From JAJDUF01 sp965238265 (lineage in GTDB: Bacteria > Chloroflexota > UBA11872 > UBA12225 > JAJDUF01): a stretch of DNA of 64,000 nucleotides. The notes beneath the pieces are model-generated. The model was given only the letters and a program-made list of their open reading frames with translations. It searched no databases and had not been told where the DNA came from. The stretch is from positions 3,348,001-3,412,000 of the forward strand of contig OZ250185.1 of assembly GCA_965238265.1 (NCBI GenBank), in the 5' to 3' direction. A program made the translations under genes and the position numbers. Of the stretch, positions 30,988 to 39,940 are shown one piece after another (positions within the stretch are counted from its first letter, which is position 1; every line of letters starts with the position of its first letter).

Positions 30988-32336
30988 GCGTAGACGAGCG
31001 GGCGGTGCTCGACCATCTGGTGCTGGACTTTCGCCAGATGGCCGCCTTTGCCGCAGAGCCGTGGGTCTTCGTGCGCGGTGAGGGCGTGCGGTTGCAAGAC
31101 CGGGAGGGACGCTGGTATCTCGACGGCCTTTCGGGCGTCTTTGTCACCGGTCTGGGCTACGGCAACGAGCGCATCATTCAGGCCGCTACCGACCAGCTCC
31201 GCGCTTTGCACTTTGCGCCGCCCTTGCACGGTACCACGCCCCCGGCCATCGAGCTGGCGATGCGGCTGCGCGAGATCGCACCGGCGGCGATGCGTGGCGA
31301 GCGTGGAGTCGCCGTCAAGCTCCTCTCCGGTGGCTCCGAGGCGACCGAGACGGCGCTGAAGCTGGCCCGCCAGTACCACAAGCAGGCGGGGCATCCCCGC
31401 AAGTACAAGCTCATCGCGCGGTACGGTGGCTATCACGGGGGCACGATGGGGGCGCTCTCGGCGAGCGGTGGCTGGGAACGGCGCAGCGTCTTCGAGCCGC
31501 TCGTCGCCGGTGTCCTGCATACCCATCCGCCCTCGTGCCAGCGCTGCCCCTTCGACAAGACCTACAACAACGGCGCTTGCGGGATCACCTGCGCGCGTTT
31601 GGTCGAGCGCACCATCGAGGCCGAAGACCCGGAGACGGTGGCTGCCGTCATCATGGAGCCGATGTCCATCTCCTCGGCCGGCTTCGTGGTGCCGCCACCG
31701 GAGTATTTCTCGATCCTGCGCGCGGCCTGCGACAAGCACAACGTCTTACTCATCTTCGACGAGATCATCACCGGGTTTGGCCGGCTGGGCGCGTGGTTTG
31801 GCGCCGACTACTATGGCGTGGCGCCCGACCTGCTGGCCTGCGGTAAGGGGATGAGCGGTGGCTACGCTCCCCTCGCCAGCGTACTCATTGCCGACCGTGT
31901 CTGGCAGGCGTTCCTCGGTGATCCGGACTCCCGGCGCGAGTTCCACCACGGCCACACCTTCGCCGGCAATCCGGTCGCCTGCGCGGCCGGGCTGGCTACG
32001 CTCGCCGAGTATCAGGAGCACGATCTGATCGCGCACGCCGCCCAATTGGGCGGCCAGCTACGCACACGCCTCGACGGGTTCGCGGAAGCCTATCCGTTCG
32101 TCCGAGACGTACGTGGCGCCGGCCTCTTGCAGGGCTTCGACTTCGCTGCCGACACGTGGCCGGAAGCAACCACGCCGCCGGGCAAACGGTTCGAGGCGCT
32201 GGCCCGCGAGCGTGGATTGATTGCGCGCTGTGGCAACGACTTCGTTGGCTTCGCGCCGCCATTGGTCATGCAGACGGCAGAGCTTGATGAGCTGTGCGAC
32301 ATCGCCGCCGCCTGCTTGGCAGCGATGTCACCGTAA
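30984..32336 (+). CDS. Class III (omega) PLP aminotransferase
   Basis: Fold-type I aminotransferase. The PLP lysine is K288 in ACGKGMSGGYAPL, the PLP-ring aspartate in IFDEIITGFGRLG, and the phosphate loop in LLSGGSEATETALKLARQY. 450 residues from the ATG that overlaps the preceding stop. A cysteine-bearing insertion (CQRCPFDKTYNNGACGITC) in the middle, four cysteines in 19 residues, recurs in some omega-transaminases. Coupled to an HpcH-type aldolase; substrates undetermined. Confidence 0.9.
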   Translation: MSVDERAVLDHLVLDFRQMAAFAAEPWVFVRGEGVRLQDREGRWYLDGLSGVFVTGLGYGNERIIQAATDQLRALHFAPPLHGTTPPAIELAMRLREIAPAAMRGERGVAVKLLSGGSEATETALKLARQYHKQAGHPRKYKLIARYGGYHGGTMGALSASGGWERRSVFEPLVAGVLHTHPPSCQRCPFDKTYNNGACGITCARLVERTIEAEDPETVAAVIMEPMSISSAGFVVPPPEYFSILRAACDKHNVLLIFDEIITGFGRLGAWFGADYYGVAPDLLACGKGMSGGYAPLASVLIADRVWQAFLGDPDSRREFHHGHTFAGNPVACAAGLATLAEYQEHDLIAHAAQLGGQLRTRLDGFAEAYPFVRDVRGAGLLQGFDFAADTWPEATTPPGKRFEALARERGLIARCGNDFVGFAPPLVMQTAELDELCDIAAACLAAMSP

Positions 32337-32379
32337 GGAACGCTGCTGTCAGTGGAGCAACGGCGAGGGCTGAGGAGTG

Positions 32380-32601
32380 ATGGAGAAGCGGCGCGGCCCG
32401 CGGCAGCTGCTCGGGGTGTTGCTCCTTTCCGGGCTGCTGGTGGCTTGTGGCACAGGCGCACCGGCCATCCCGCATGTGGTCGAGGGCCGGGGCGACTGCC
32501 TCGCGTGCCACGCCCAAGGTGAACAAGGGGCGCCGAAGATACCCGCCGACCACAACGGTCTCCCCAACAACCGCTGCCAAGCATGCCACGAGGCACAGTA
32601 A
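32380..32601 (+). CDS. Small diheme c-type cytochrome lipoprotein
   Basis: 73 residues. An N-terminal signal with lipobox LLVAC (Cys near residue 24) would anchor it outside the membrane. Two haem-binding motifs follow, CLACH and CQACH, plus a His in PADHNG between them that could ligate haem iron. The size and the ADH...C-x-x-CH layout match a small domain found in electron-transfer chains. A GTG one codon earlier is possible. No other cytochrome gene is adjacent. Confidence 0.75.
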   Translation: MEKRRGPRQLLGVLLLSGLLVACGTGAPAIPHVVEGRGDCLACHAQGEQGAPKIPADHNGLPNNRCQACHEAQ

Positions 32602-32638
32602 CGCGACGGCAGACCGGCTCGTGCCGTTGTGCCTATCT

Positions 32639-32974
32639 CTACGGTAGGGTAGCTGGCAGCACCTGCAAACTCGGCCCGAAGCGCTCACGCTCGCGCAGCG
32701 TCTCCAACACCCGTCCCACCGGGCGAACCGGGATCACATGCACCGGGATACGCTCCTCGACTTGTAGCTCTACAACCCGGTCTATGACCAGATCGAGCAC
32801 CTCGTCGGCATCTTCCAGGTCTACTGTCGTGATGAGATGCACATTCTCCGGTTCATCGTGCCCCCGCGCCACGCTGAAGCGCGCCTGCGGATAGTGCTCA
32901 CGGATCAGGTCCTGGAGTTCATCCAAGGCACCTTGCATCCGGGAGGCCATCTCGACTTCCTGCTCCTTGCTCAT
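32639..32974 (-). CDS. Conserved small protein paired with HEPN protein
   Basis: 111 residues, acidic, with PQARFSVARGHDEPENVHLITTVD and ADEVLDLVIDRVVELQVEERIPVHVIPVRP. I recall this type as a regular partner of HEPN proteins in Chloroflexota and Cyanobacteria but know no function. Its ATG overlaps the HEPN stop (ATGA), so translation is coupled. An antitoxin role is inferred from the arrangement only. Confidence 0.6.
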   Translation of the reverse strand: MSKEQEVEMASRMQGALDELQDLIREHYPQARFSVARGHDEPENVHLITTVDLEDADEVLDLVIDRVVELQVEERIPVHVIPVRPVGRVLETLRERERFGPSLQVLPATLP

Positions 32975-33372
32975 GTCGGCTCACCTCCTTCGCCTCGGAC
33001 TGCGTTCACAAACGCTTCCGTCCGTGAGACTGCCCGAGCCGCCCGCGTCTCTGTCACCTGGTCGGGGTCGTAATCGGCCTTCTCGCGGAGCGCGTAGTTC
33101 CGGCTCAGGGTCGTGCGTAACGTCGGCGGATACAGCTTGCGCCGGTTGATGAGCCGCCCATTGAACGCTGCTTGCACGAAGTCATGGCCCCACTGCGCCC
33201 CTCGCGGTCGAATGCCTGCTCGGATCAAGGCGGCGATTGCCGCTTGGAAACAGGCATAGTATGCGCGATTGGAGCAATTGTTGTATCGCCCGTTCACAAA
33301 CTCGCTCTCCGCCCCGGCAAGGCTTTCCTCGGCCTCCACCAAGAACAACTCAACCTCTCCCAACTCCATCAT
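32971..33372 (-). CDS. HEPN-domain protein
   Basis: 133-residue helical protein with a HEPN pattern: VELFLVEAEESLAGAE, then NNCSNRAYYACFQAAIAALI, and a QWGHDFVQAAFN helix. HEPN proteins are often RNA-cleaving toxins or nucleotide-binding partners. A clear R-x4-6-H ribonuclease motif is not obvious, so it may be of the non-catalytic kind. First gene of a two-gene minus-strand unit. Confidence 0.75.
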   Translation of the reverse strand: MMELGEVELFLVEAEESLAGAESEFVNGRYNNCSNRAYYACFQAAIAALIRAGIRPRGAQWGHDFVQAAFNGRLINRRKLYPPTLRTTLSRNYALREKADYDPDQVTETRAARAVSRTEAFVNAVRGEGGEPT

Positions 33373-33538
33373 GTCATGATTGTAGCACAGTTGTTACGTC
33401 AATTCAATGTTTAGAATAATCACTAGGCACAGCAGGAGGGGATGCGCTCGGAAAGCCTATTCCGTTGGGGAAAGTCTGCGCGATTTCCGGCGCTAACTAG
33501 CAGCGGTATAGCGTGCCGTCGGCACGGACCGCAAACGC

Positions 33539-33835
33539 CTACGCTGCCTTGCCTCGCGCCCGAATTTCTTGCTTCAGACGCTCCAACACCCATCGGCGTG
33601 CCAGCGCCGTTGCGTTCAGCTCCTCCTCACGAGCGAGGGCGTCCAGCTGCGCCAGCGTGTCGGCGTCAACCGGGATGGTCACGCGGTCGAAGAGCTTGTC
33701 CGCAAACCGGACCTTGACCGGCTTGAACTCGTCCTCATAGTCGGTAGTGTCGTGTGTATCCTAGAACTCGGCCTCTTCCTCGATAGTCCTGAACTCTGGG
33801 ATGCGGCGTTTCTTGCGTTCCTTCTGCACAGTCAT
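33539..33835 (-). pseudogene. CopG/BrnA-like antitoxin gene broken by an amber codon
   Basis: Reading 99 codons from the ATG at 33835 gives a typical ribbon-helix-helix antitoxin: IPEFRTIEEEAEF-stop-DTHDTTDYEDEFKP, then KLFDRVTIPVDADTLAQLDALA and a C-terminal ALARRWVLERLKQEI. The stop is a TAG at 33761-33763 exactly where relatives have Trp (TGG in FWDTHD), so a single G-to-A change explains it. No toxin gene is adjacent. A sequencing error is possible. Confidence 0.7.
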
Positions 33836-34047
33836 CGTACTTCGCCTCGTTCACCCCGGTAGCGACGGCGCTCCCTACGGCTGGCTGGTCAGGTCATCAC
33901 CAGTGTAAGGCATCCCGCCTCAGCACGACAGCACGAGCCGTCGGCCGGCGCAGCAACCCGGCTGTCCTAGTTGCCGGCCTCTCTTGGCACGTATACTGGC
34001 ACTGAGGGCGGGCACTCCATACTCAACCGCCCCAGGAGGTAAGGGCC

Positions 34048-35613
34048 GTGGAATCAGCCCGGCAGTCGCCGCGTTTTTACATCACCACCGCCATTGACTA
34101 CCCGAATGCCGCTCCGCATATCGGGACCGCCCTAGAGAAGGTTGGGGCAGACGTGATGGCGCGGTTCCGGCGAATGCAGGGGATGGACACGCTCTTCTCG
34201 ATGGGGCTCGACGAGAACAGCCAGCACGTGCTGCGCGCCGCCGAGGAGGCGAACGTGTCGGCCCGTGCTTGGGTAGACCGGATGGACGGGGTCTTCCAGC
34301 AGGCCTGGGAATCCTTGAACATCTCCTATGATCGTTTTATCCGCACGACCGAGGAGGTGCATATCGCAGCCTCGGTAGAGTTGTTTCGTCGCTCGCTGGA
34401 GCGCGGAGACATCTACAAAGGCACCTACTCGGGCTGGTACTGTCCGAACTGCAACACGTTCTACGATGACGACGAGTTGGTGGACGAGCGCTGTCCCAAC
34501 CATCCGACGCTCACGCCGGAGTGGCTGGACGAGGAGAACTATTTCTTCGCGTTGAGCCGCTATCAGGAGCCGCTGGAGCGCCACATTGCAGCTCACCCGG
34601 ACTTCATCGTGCCCACGACGCGGCGCAATGAGGTGTTGGGCTGGCTACGGGACGGGCTACGGGACTTCTCCACCTCGCGGCTGGTGCGTAACCTCGCCGG
34701 TGAGCGCTGGGGTATCACCGTTCCCGGGGACGACGACCACGTCATCTACGTGTGGTACGACGCGCTCACGAACTACCTCACGTCCTCCGGTTTCGCGCAC
34801 GACGACGAACGTTACGCGCGCTACTGGCCCGCCGACGTACACGTGATCGGCAAAGACATCACCCGCTTTCACTGCCTGTACTGGCCAGCCATGCTGATGA
34901 GCGCGGGCATCGCGCTGCCGCGGCAGATCGTGGTACATGGCTGGTGGAACCTGGAAGGCAAGCCGTTCTCGAAGACCGCTGGCAACGTGCTGGACCCGCG
35001 AGACGCCGTAGCGGAATTCGGCACCGACCCGGTGCGCTACTATCTCATGCGCGAGGGGTCTTGGTTCCAAGACGGCAACTTCGCGCGGGCCAATCTCGTC
35101 CAGCGCTACCACGCAGAGCTGGCCAACGACTTGGGTAACTTGCTCAATCGGACGGTGACGATGATCGGCCGCTACTGCGACGGCCTGCTGCCCGCCGGTA
35201 CCGCCAGCGCCGCCGGCGAGCGAGAAACGGCCATGCAGCGGGCGGCGGAGACGGCGCTGCGGGACGTCACCGCGGCGCTCGACGGCTGGGAGTTCGGCCG
35301 GGCACTCGACGCGATCTGGCAGCTAGTGCGCCGGGGCAATCAGTACATTGACGAGTCGCAGCCATGGCGCTTGGCCCGCGACCCAGCGCAGCGTGCAGCG
35401 TTGGAGACCGTCTTGGCAACCATGGCCGAGAGTCTGCGCTTCCAGGCCATTCTGCTCGGCCCGTTCATGCCCGCGACGGCGGACCGGATGCTCACCCAGC
35501 TTGGTCTCGACGGGATCGCGCCGGGCGCGTGGGGCGACCTGCGTTGGCAGCCGGACAGCTCGGGCCGGCCGGTACCCGGCGGCTCGCCCCTGTTCCCGCG
35601 GCTGTCGGCATAA
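34048..35613 (+). CDS. metG: Methionyl-tRNA synthetase
   Basis: Charges tRNA-Met. Class I HIGH motif is PHIGT (H24), the KMSKS-type loop is KPFSKTAGNV (about residue 305), and the zinc knuckle CPNCNTFY...C lies near 128-155. It ends after the anticodon-binding helical domain at 521 residues, without the C-terminal dimerisation (EMAP) domain. GTG start with an AGGAGG site. Identification firm. Confidence 0.96.
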   Translation: MESARQSPRFYITTAIDYPNAAPHIGTALEKVGADVMARFRRMQGMDTLFSMGLDENSQHVLRAAEEANVSARAWVDRMDGVFQQAWESLNISYDRFIRTTEEVHIAASVELFRRSLERGDIYKGTYSGWYCPNCNTFYDDDELVDERCPNHPTLTPEWLDEENYFFALSRYQEPLERHIAAHPDFIVPTTRRNEVLGWLRDGLRDFSTSRLVRNLAGERWGITVPGDDDHVIYVWYDALTNYLTSSGFAHDDERYARYWPADVHVIGKDITRFHCLYWPAMLMSAGIALPRQIVVHGWWNLEGKPFSKTAGNVLDPRDAVAEFGTDPVRYYLMREGSWFQDGNFARANLVQRYHAELANDLGNLLNRTVTMIGRYCDGLLPAGTASAAGERETAMQRAAETALRDVTAALDGWEFGRALDAIWQLVRRGNQYIDESQPWRLARDPAQRAALETVLATMAESLRFQAILLGPFMPATADRMLTQLGLDGIAPGAWGDLRWQPDSSGRPVPGGSPLFPRLSA

Positions 35614-35704
35614 GGTCAGCCGGCCGCTTGGGTTGGCGCGGGGACTGGTTGCGGCGAGCGACGTTGTGGTAGACTAAGCGGCAGGTGAAAAGGAGGTGAT
35701 GCCT

Positions 35705-35770
35705 ATGGATAGTAGCAGCACTAGTCGGCACGCCCTGTCCATGTGCATTCGCCTCGTACCTGTCGCCTAA
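35705..35770 (+). CDS. Candidate 21-residue small ORF with ideal ribosome-binding site
   Basis: ATG preceded at 8 bases by AAAAGGAGGTGAT, which pairs fully with the 3' tail of 16S rRNA (anti-SD region). The encoded peptide starts MDSSSTSRHALSMC and ends VPVA. A rho-independent terminator lies 75 bp after the stop, so the transcript from an upstream promoter would be only about 200 nt. It could be a real small protein, a leader peptide or part of a regulatory RNA; no homologue is known to me. Confidence 0.4.
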   Translation: MDSSSTSRHALSMCIRLVPVA

Positions 35771-35845
35771 ATCAACACCAATGGCGAGCCGGAAGGTACG
35801 GGCGAATACCGGCGCTAGGTAGGGACGTGCTGCCTAGTGCGTAGC

Positions 35846-35893
35846 AAAGCCGCCCGGGACTGGTCCTCAGCGATCATTCTTGGGCGGCTTTTT
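35846..35893 (+). terminator. Rho-independent terminator
   Basis: AAAGCCGCCC (35846-35855) pairs with GGGCGGCTTTTT (35882-35893), leaving a 26-base loop and ending in a run of Ts. It closes the metG/small-ORF transcription unit or attenuates transcription into the next gene. Confidence 0.75.
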
Positions 35894-36039
35894 CGTTGGC
35901 CCGGCTGGCCGAACCGGCTGGCGGCACAGCGTCCAGCACCCACTACCGCCTACAGACGACCAGAACTACTCTGGCGCCCTGAGGCGTTCGAGCGGATGGG
36001 CGGTATGCACGGTAGCAACGGCGAGGGAGGCTCCCAGCT

Positions 36040-36711
36040 ATGAAACGTCGCAGTGTTGCGCTCGGCGGCTTCATAGCGTTCGCCCTGACTGCGTGCAGTG
36101 TTGCGGGCCTCGGTGGGCTACGCGGGTCAGGGAACATTCGCTCCGAGACCAGAGACATCGGGAGCTTCGGTCAAGTGGTCGTCTCCGGCAACGCGCGAGT
36201 GTTCGTCACCCAGGGAGAAGCGCCGTCCGTGGTGGTCGAGGTTGACGACAACCTCATGGAGCACGTGCGGACCGAGGTAGACGACTTCACCTTGCGCCTC
36301 GGCTTCGTGGGCACCGTCGGCGGCTACGCCCCCACGCAGCCATTGACGTTTCGCCTCACGGTGCGCCGGCTCCGGAGCCTGGAGCTAGCCGGCTCCGGCT
36401 CTATCGAAGCGACCAATATCAATGCCGCGCGGCTGGTGGTAGACATCAGCGGCTCGGGCAAGGTCCGATTGACCGGGAAGGTCGAGGAGCAAGACATCAC
36501 CCTGAGCGGCTCCGGCAGGTATGACGCCGGCGGGGTCGAGACTGAGACCGCCCGGGTGCGGGTCAACGGCTCGGGGGCGGCCACTGTCTGGGCGAGCGAC
36601 ATGCTCAATGCCCGCCTCAACGGCAGCGGCCGGATCAGCTACTACGGACAGCCGCAGGTGAGCCGGGACATCTCCGGCTCCGGCCAAGTCAAGCACCTCG
36701 GCGCGCGCTAA
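36040..36711 (+). CDS. Lipoprotein with GIN (DUF2807) domain
   Basis: 223 residues. Signal peptide with lipobox LTAC (Cys 19), then a right-handed beta-helix-like DUF2807 domain shown by recurring SGSG/NGSG turns (LAGSGSIEAT, ISGSGKVRL, LSGSGRYDAG, VNGSGAATV, LNGSGRISY, ISGSGQVKH). These domains occur in envelope proteins of unknown role. Solitary gene after the terminator. Confidence 0.85.
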   Translation: MKRRSVALGGFIAFALTACSVAGLGGLRGSGNIRSETRDIGSFGQVVVSGNARVFVTQGEAPSVVVEVDDNLMEHVRTEVDDFTLRLGFVGTVGGYAPTQPLTFRLTVRRLRSLELAGSGSIEATNINAARLVVDISGSGKVRLTGKVEEQDITLSGSGRYDAGGVETETARVRVNGSGAATVWASDMLNARLNGSGRISYYGQPQVSRDISGSGQVKHLGAR

Positions 36712-36854
36712 CTGCGGGAGCGGGCCATTGCCGGCCGGCCCCAATGGCCGCACAATAGATGCGACCGGTAACACATTGGCTACTTTCGTATATACTCTCG
36801 TTTCGTAGGTTGACAGGCACCCAGGCGTCAATACGCGAAGCGCACAGGATCATT

Positions 36855-37274
36855 ATGGCTGCTCTAAAGCGTTTGGCAGCGGTGTACATGCTTTTGGTGG
36901 CGGTGGCGGTGGCCGTGCAGTACCTAGCCACGCAGTTTTACGACCCTACGCTGGAGGGTGCGGCAGTCGCCGTGTGGCAGATTTTGGACCCACTCATGGT
37001 AGTCGGCATGGTGATCGTCCTGATCGTAGCCATCGGCAGAAAGCACCGTATGGACACCGCTTCAGCCGATCAATCGGCACACCAGGGATCTCTGGAGACG
37101 AACCTCGTCTTCTACTATTCGGTGGCGCTCTTCCTCGTGCTACTCTGGAACTGGTTCGGCTTCCAGTTTGTTGATCCAGCCAACGACAATGGGCTGCTGT
37201 GGACCTTGATTGACACGACGCTGCCGCTCCTGCTGGCTTCGACGGCTTTGCGGCTCTGGCGCGAAGCGTCGTGA
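36855..37274 (+). CDS. Hypothetical integral membrane protein
   Basis: 139 residues with four hydrophobic segments: about 7-27, 42-64, 84-104 and 112-130. Start chosen at the ATG preceding LKRLAAVYMLLVAVAVAV, because upstream codons lack hydrophobic or conserved content. The NWFGFQF segment between helices 3 and 4 is aromatic-rich. No family recognised. Confidence 0.6.
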   Translation: MAALKRLAAVYMLLVAVAVAVQYLATQFYDPTLEGAAVAVWQILDPLMVVGMVIVLIVAIGRKHRMDTASADQSAHQGSLETNLVFYYSVALFLVLLWNWFGFQFVDPANDNGLLWTLIDTTLPLLLASTALRLWREAS

Positions 37275-37391
37275 CTGCTTGGGAATAGTTAGGGCTGGGC
37301 ACTGTTGACATTTCCCGGTCATTTCCGTAGGCATCAGCGGCGAAAAGCTGCGATACGCGCGGCCGAACCTACGGACAGGTAGGAGGGCCGC

Positions 37392-38894
37392 ATGAAGCAT
37401 CGGCTTGTTGCACTCATCGCCGCCGGATTGCTGCTCTTGCTCGCGGTGCCGACGGCTGTAGCAGCCGACTGCAAGCCCTCCTCCGGCTTCGCCACGCTCA
37501 CGGCCTTGATTGACGAGGCGGAGGGGCCGGACAAGGTCGGCGCCTGCCTGGAAAACCAGCATGTCAATCCTGAGAACGGCGATGTCCTACAGCAGACCAC
37601 CGGCGGCCTCCTGGTGCAGCGCGCGGCCGATAACCGGACGGCCTTCACTGACGGCTACCGCACCTGGATCAACGGGCCGAATGGGCTGCAAGCGCGCCTC
37701 AATGCCGAGCAGTTCGACTGGGAAGGCCAACCGGATATCGGCGCCGTGACGGTCGCGCCCGGCGACGCGATCCAGATACGCTCGACAAACGCCCTGTCCG
37801 CGGCCGGCGGATTGGGCATTCCGAGCCAGCGCGGCGTGGCGCTCGCAATCGCGGACTACGGCCCTATCCACGGGCACGCCGTCTCGATGGGCGCCGGCCT
37901 CGACTCCCTCTGCACCGCGGAGGGGGGCCGTGCCGCTGCCCAGGCCGTGGTCGCCGATCCGCAGGTCGTGGGGGTCATCGGCACTTCCTGCTCCGGCGCT
38001 GCCGCCACCGCAGCGCCGATCATCAGCGCGGCCGGTTTGGTGATGATCGCTCCCTCCACCACCTCGCCCTCGCTCACCTCCGACCTGCGCGGTAACGCTG
38101 GCGCCAACTATCACCCCGGCTATTACCGGACCGTCCCCAACGACCTGCACCAGGCACGGGCCGTCGCTCAGTTCGCTTACAACGAGCTTGGTCTCCGCAA
38201 GATAGCCGCTATCCACGACGGCGATCCGTACACAAGCGGACTCACCGGCGCCTTTGCTATCGAGTTCCAGGCGCTGGGTGGATCAACCGTCATCGAATCC
38301 GTCAACAAAGGCGACACAAACATGATCCCCGTCCTCACCCGGATCGCGGCGAGCAGCCCCGACGGCCTCTTCTTCCCGCTCTTTCCGGGCGAGAGCGCCC
38401 ACGTCGTCCGGCAGATCGGCCAGGTCGCCGGCCTCGACGACGTGTCGCTGATTAGCGGCGGAGCCTCGCTCGTCTCCGAGTTTCTCGCCATCCCCGAGTC
38501 GGAGGGCATCTACTTCCCCAGCACCGAGCTGGACTTTGGTGGCAACGTCAACGAGGCGACCGGCAAGAGCAGCGCGGCGCTCACCGCCGACTATCAGGCA
38601 CGGTATGGCGAGCCACCCTCGACCGCCTACCTGGCCCACGCCTACGATGCGACCACCATCCTGCTCCGGGCCATCGAGACGGTCGCCATGGTCGACGGAG
38701 AGACGCTCTCCATTGACCGCGCCGAGTTGCGGGCGGCGCTGACCGGCACCGCCGGTTTCCAGGGCATCATCGGCGCCATCTCGTGCGACGAGTTCGGCGA
38801 CTGCGGCACCGGCCGCATCCAAATAGCGCACCACACTACCTCCGGTAACACCGATGTCGCGCAGCTGCCCGTCGTCTACCGCTTTGCCCCGTGA
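37392..38894 (+). CDS. Branched-chain amino acid-type periplasmic binding protein
   Basis: 500 residues: a cleavable signal peptide (to about AVAADC), a roughly 75-residue extra module (VGACLENQHVNPENGDVLQQ, then TGGLLVQRAADNRTAFTDGYRTWINGP), then a type 1 periplasmic-binding fold starting at GDAIQIRS. Ligand-fold landmarks are VIGTSCSGAAATAAPIISAAG, TSPSLT, and YNELGLRKIAAIHDGDPYTSG. Without adjacent LivHMGF genes it is an orphan receptor. The N-terminal module recurs in Chloroflexota exported proteins, to my knowledge. Confidence 0.85.
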   Translation: MKHRLVALIAAGLLLLLAVPTAVAADCKPSSGFATLTALIDEAEGPDKVGACLENQHVNPENGDVLQQTTGGLLVQRAADNRTAFTDGYRTWINGPNGLQARLNAEQFDWEGQPDIGAVTVAPGDAIQIRSTNALSAAGGLGIPSQRGVALAIADYGPIHGHAVSMGAGLDSLCTAEGGRAAAQAVVADPQVVGVIGTSCSGAAATAAPIISAAGLVMIAPSTTSPSLTSDLRGNAGANYHPGYYRTVPNDLHQARAVAQFAYNELGLRKIAAIHDGDPYTSGLTGAFAIEFQALGGSTVIESVNKGDTNMIPVLTRIAASSPDGLFFPLFPGESAHVVRQIGQVAGLDDVSLISGGASLVSEFLAIPESEGIYFPSTELDFGGNVNEATGKSSAALTADYQARYGEPPSTAYLAHAYDATTILLRAIETVAMVDGETLSIDRAELRAALTGTAGFQGIIGAISCDEFGDCGTGRIQIAHHTTSGNTDVAQLPVVYRFAP

Positions 38895-38963
38895 TCGCTA
38901 CCCGTGGGCGTTGCCGGCAAACCACGCCGCCGCGGCGCCGCTTGGCCGACGTATGGTGCGAGC

Positions 38964-39722
38964 ATGGTATCGGCAACGCTGCGAGACCTGGCAACGATTG
39001 ATCGGTTGACGCCAACGCGCCGTCCAGATGGGCCGAGCCTGGCGCGGCAGCGCTGGCGGCAACTGCTCTTCCTCCATTGGGCCGTGCCGGTAGCGGCGCT
39101 CCAGGCGCGTCTTCCCGCGCCGTTGGTCGTGGACACCTTCCAAGATCGCGCGTATGTGGGCCTGATCGCGCTCTCGATGCCCGAGGTGCGGCTACGCTGG
39201 CTGCCATCCATGCCGGCGCTCACGCGCCTGCACGCGCTGAATCTACGGACCTACGTGCAGCGGGACGGGCGCGAGCCGGGCGTCTGGTTTTTCAGCCTCG
39301 ATACCTCGCACCCGCTGGTCGTGATCGCCGGTCGCCTCGGCTGGCGACTGCCCTACCACGTGGCTGCGATTCGGCGTCAACGGGAGGGGCGCACCCTGGC
39401 GTTCCGCAGCGAACGGCGCTGGCCGGGGCCGACCCCGGCGCAGCTTACGGTACGCTGCCGTGTCGGCTCACCCCTCGGTACGGCGCGACCAGGGACGCTA
39501 GAGCACTTTTTGGTGGAGCGCTACCTGCTCTACGCGGACTTCGGTCGCCGGGGTCTGCGCGTCGGCCAGGTACACCACCGCCCCTTTGCGCTCCACCGGG
39601 CCGCAGTCGAGTCGCTGGACGAGACGATACTACGCGCCGCCGGATTGGACGTACCGCGGACAGCACCGCTGGCCCACTACTGCCCCGGCGTGGACGTGGA
39701 GCTATTTGGCTTGCGCCCTTGA
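38964..39722 (+). CDS. DUF2071 (YqjF-type) protein
   Basis: 252 residues. The family pattern is clear: LFLHWAVPVAALQARLPAPLVVDTF, AYVGLIALSMPEVR, LNLRTYV and GVWFFSLDTSHPLVV. DUF2071/YqjF proteins adopt an acetoacetate-decarboxylase-like fold; function uncharacterised. The ATG at 38964 is preferred over upstream codons that lie in the gap after the binding-protein gene. Confidence 0.88.
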   Translation: MVSATLRDLATIDRLTPTRRPDGPSLARQRWRQLLFLHWAVPVAALQARLPAPLVVDTFQDRAYVGLIALSMPEVRLRWLPSMPALTRLHALNLRTYVQRDGREPGVWFFSLDTSHPLVVIAGRLGWRLPYHVAAIRRQREGRTLAFRSERRWPGPTPAQLTVRCRVGSPLGTARPGTLEHFLVERYLLYADFGRRGLRVGQVHHRPFALHRAAVESLDETILRAAGLDVPRTAPLAHYCPGVDVELFGLRP

Positions 39723-39744
39723 TGGGCGACCGGGGGTGAGGCCC

Positions 39745-39812
39745 ATCATTCCCGCGCACGCGGGAATCCATGTCCCCCTGCGGATGCGGGGGGGCCATAG
39801 GGGGGCCGGAGG
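39745..39812. repeat. REP-like palindrome plus CCATAGGGGGGCC repeat
   Basis: CATTCCCGCGCACGCGGGAATCCATG (39748-39773), then CCCCCTGCGGATGCGGGGGGGCCATAGGGGGGCCGG. Both families meet here between the YqjF-like gene and gnd. Confidence 0.65.
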
Positions 39813-39940
39813 TGCGTAGCTGCCCCCACCTTGCCCCGCGCGCATTCCGGCTGATACCGTCCTCTGATAGGCGCCGTCGCATCGCTAGGCGGTGTCGTGG
39901 CCGCGCCAACGGTACATCAACAGATGGAGGGGACTCAGCG

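Noticed and set aside
33761..33763. In-frame TAG read as pyrrolysine
   Set aside because: Relatives have Trp (TGG) here; a point mutation is simpler, and no pyrrolysine genes are seen.
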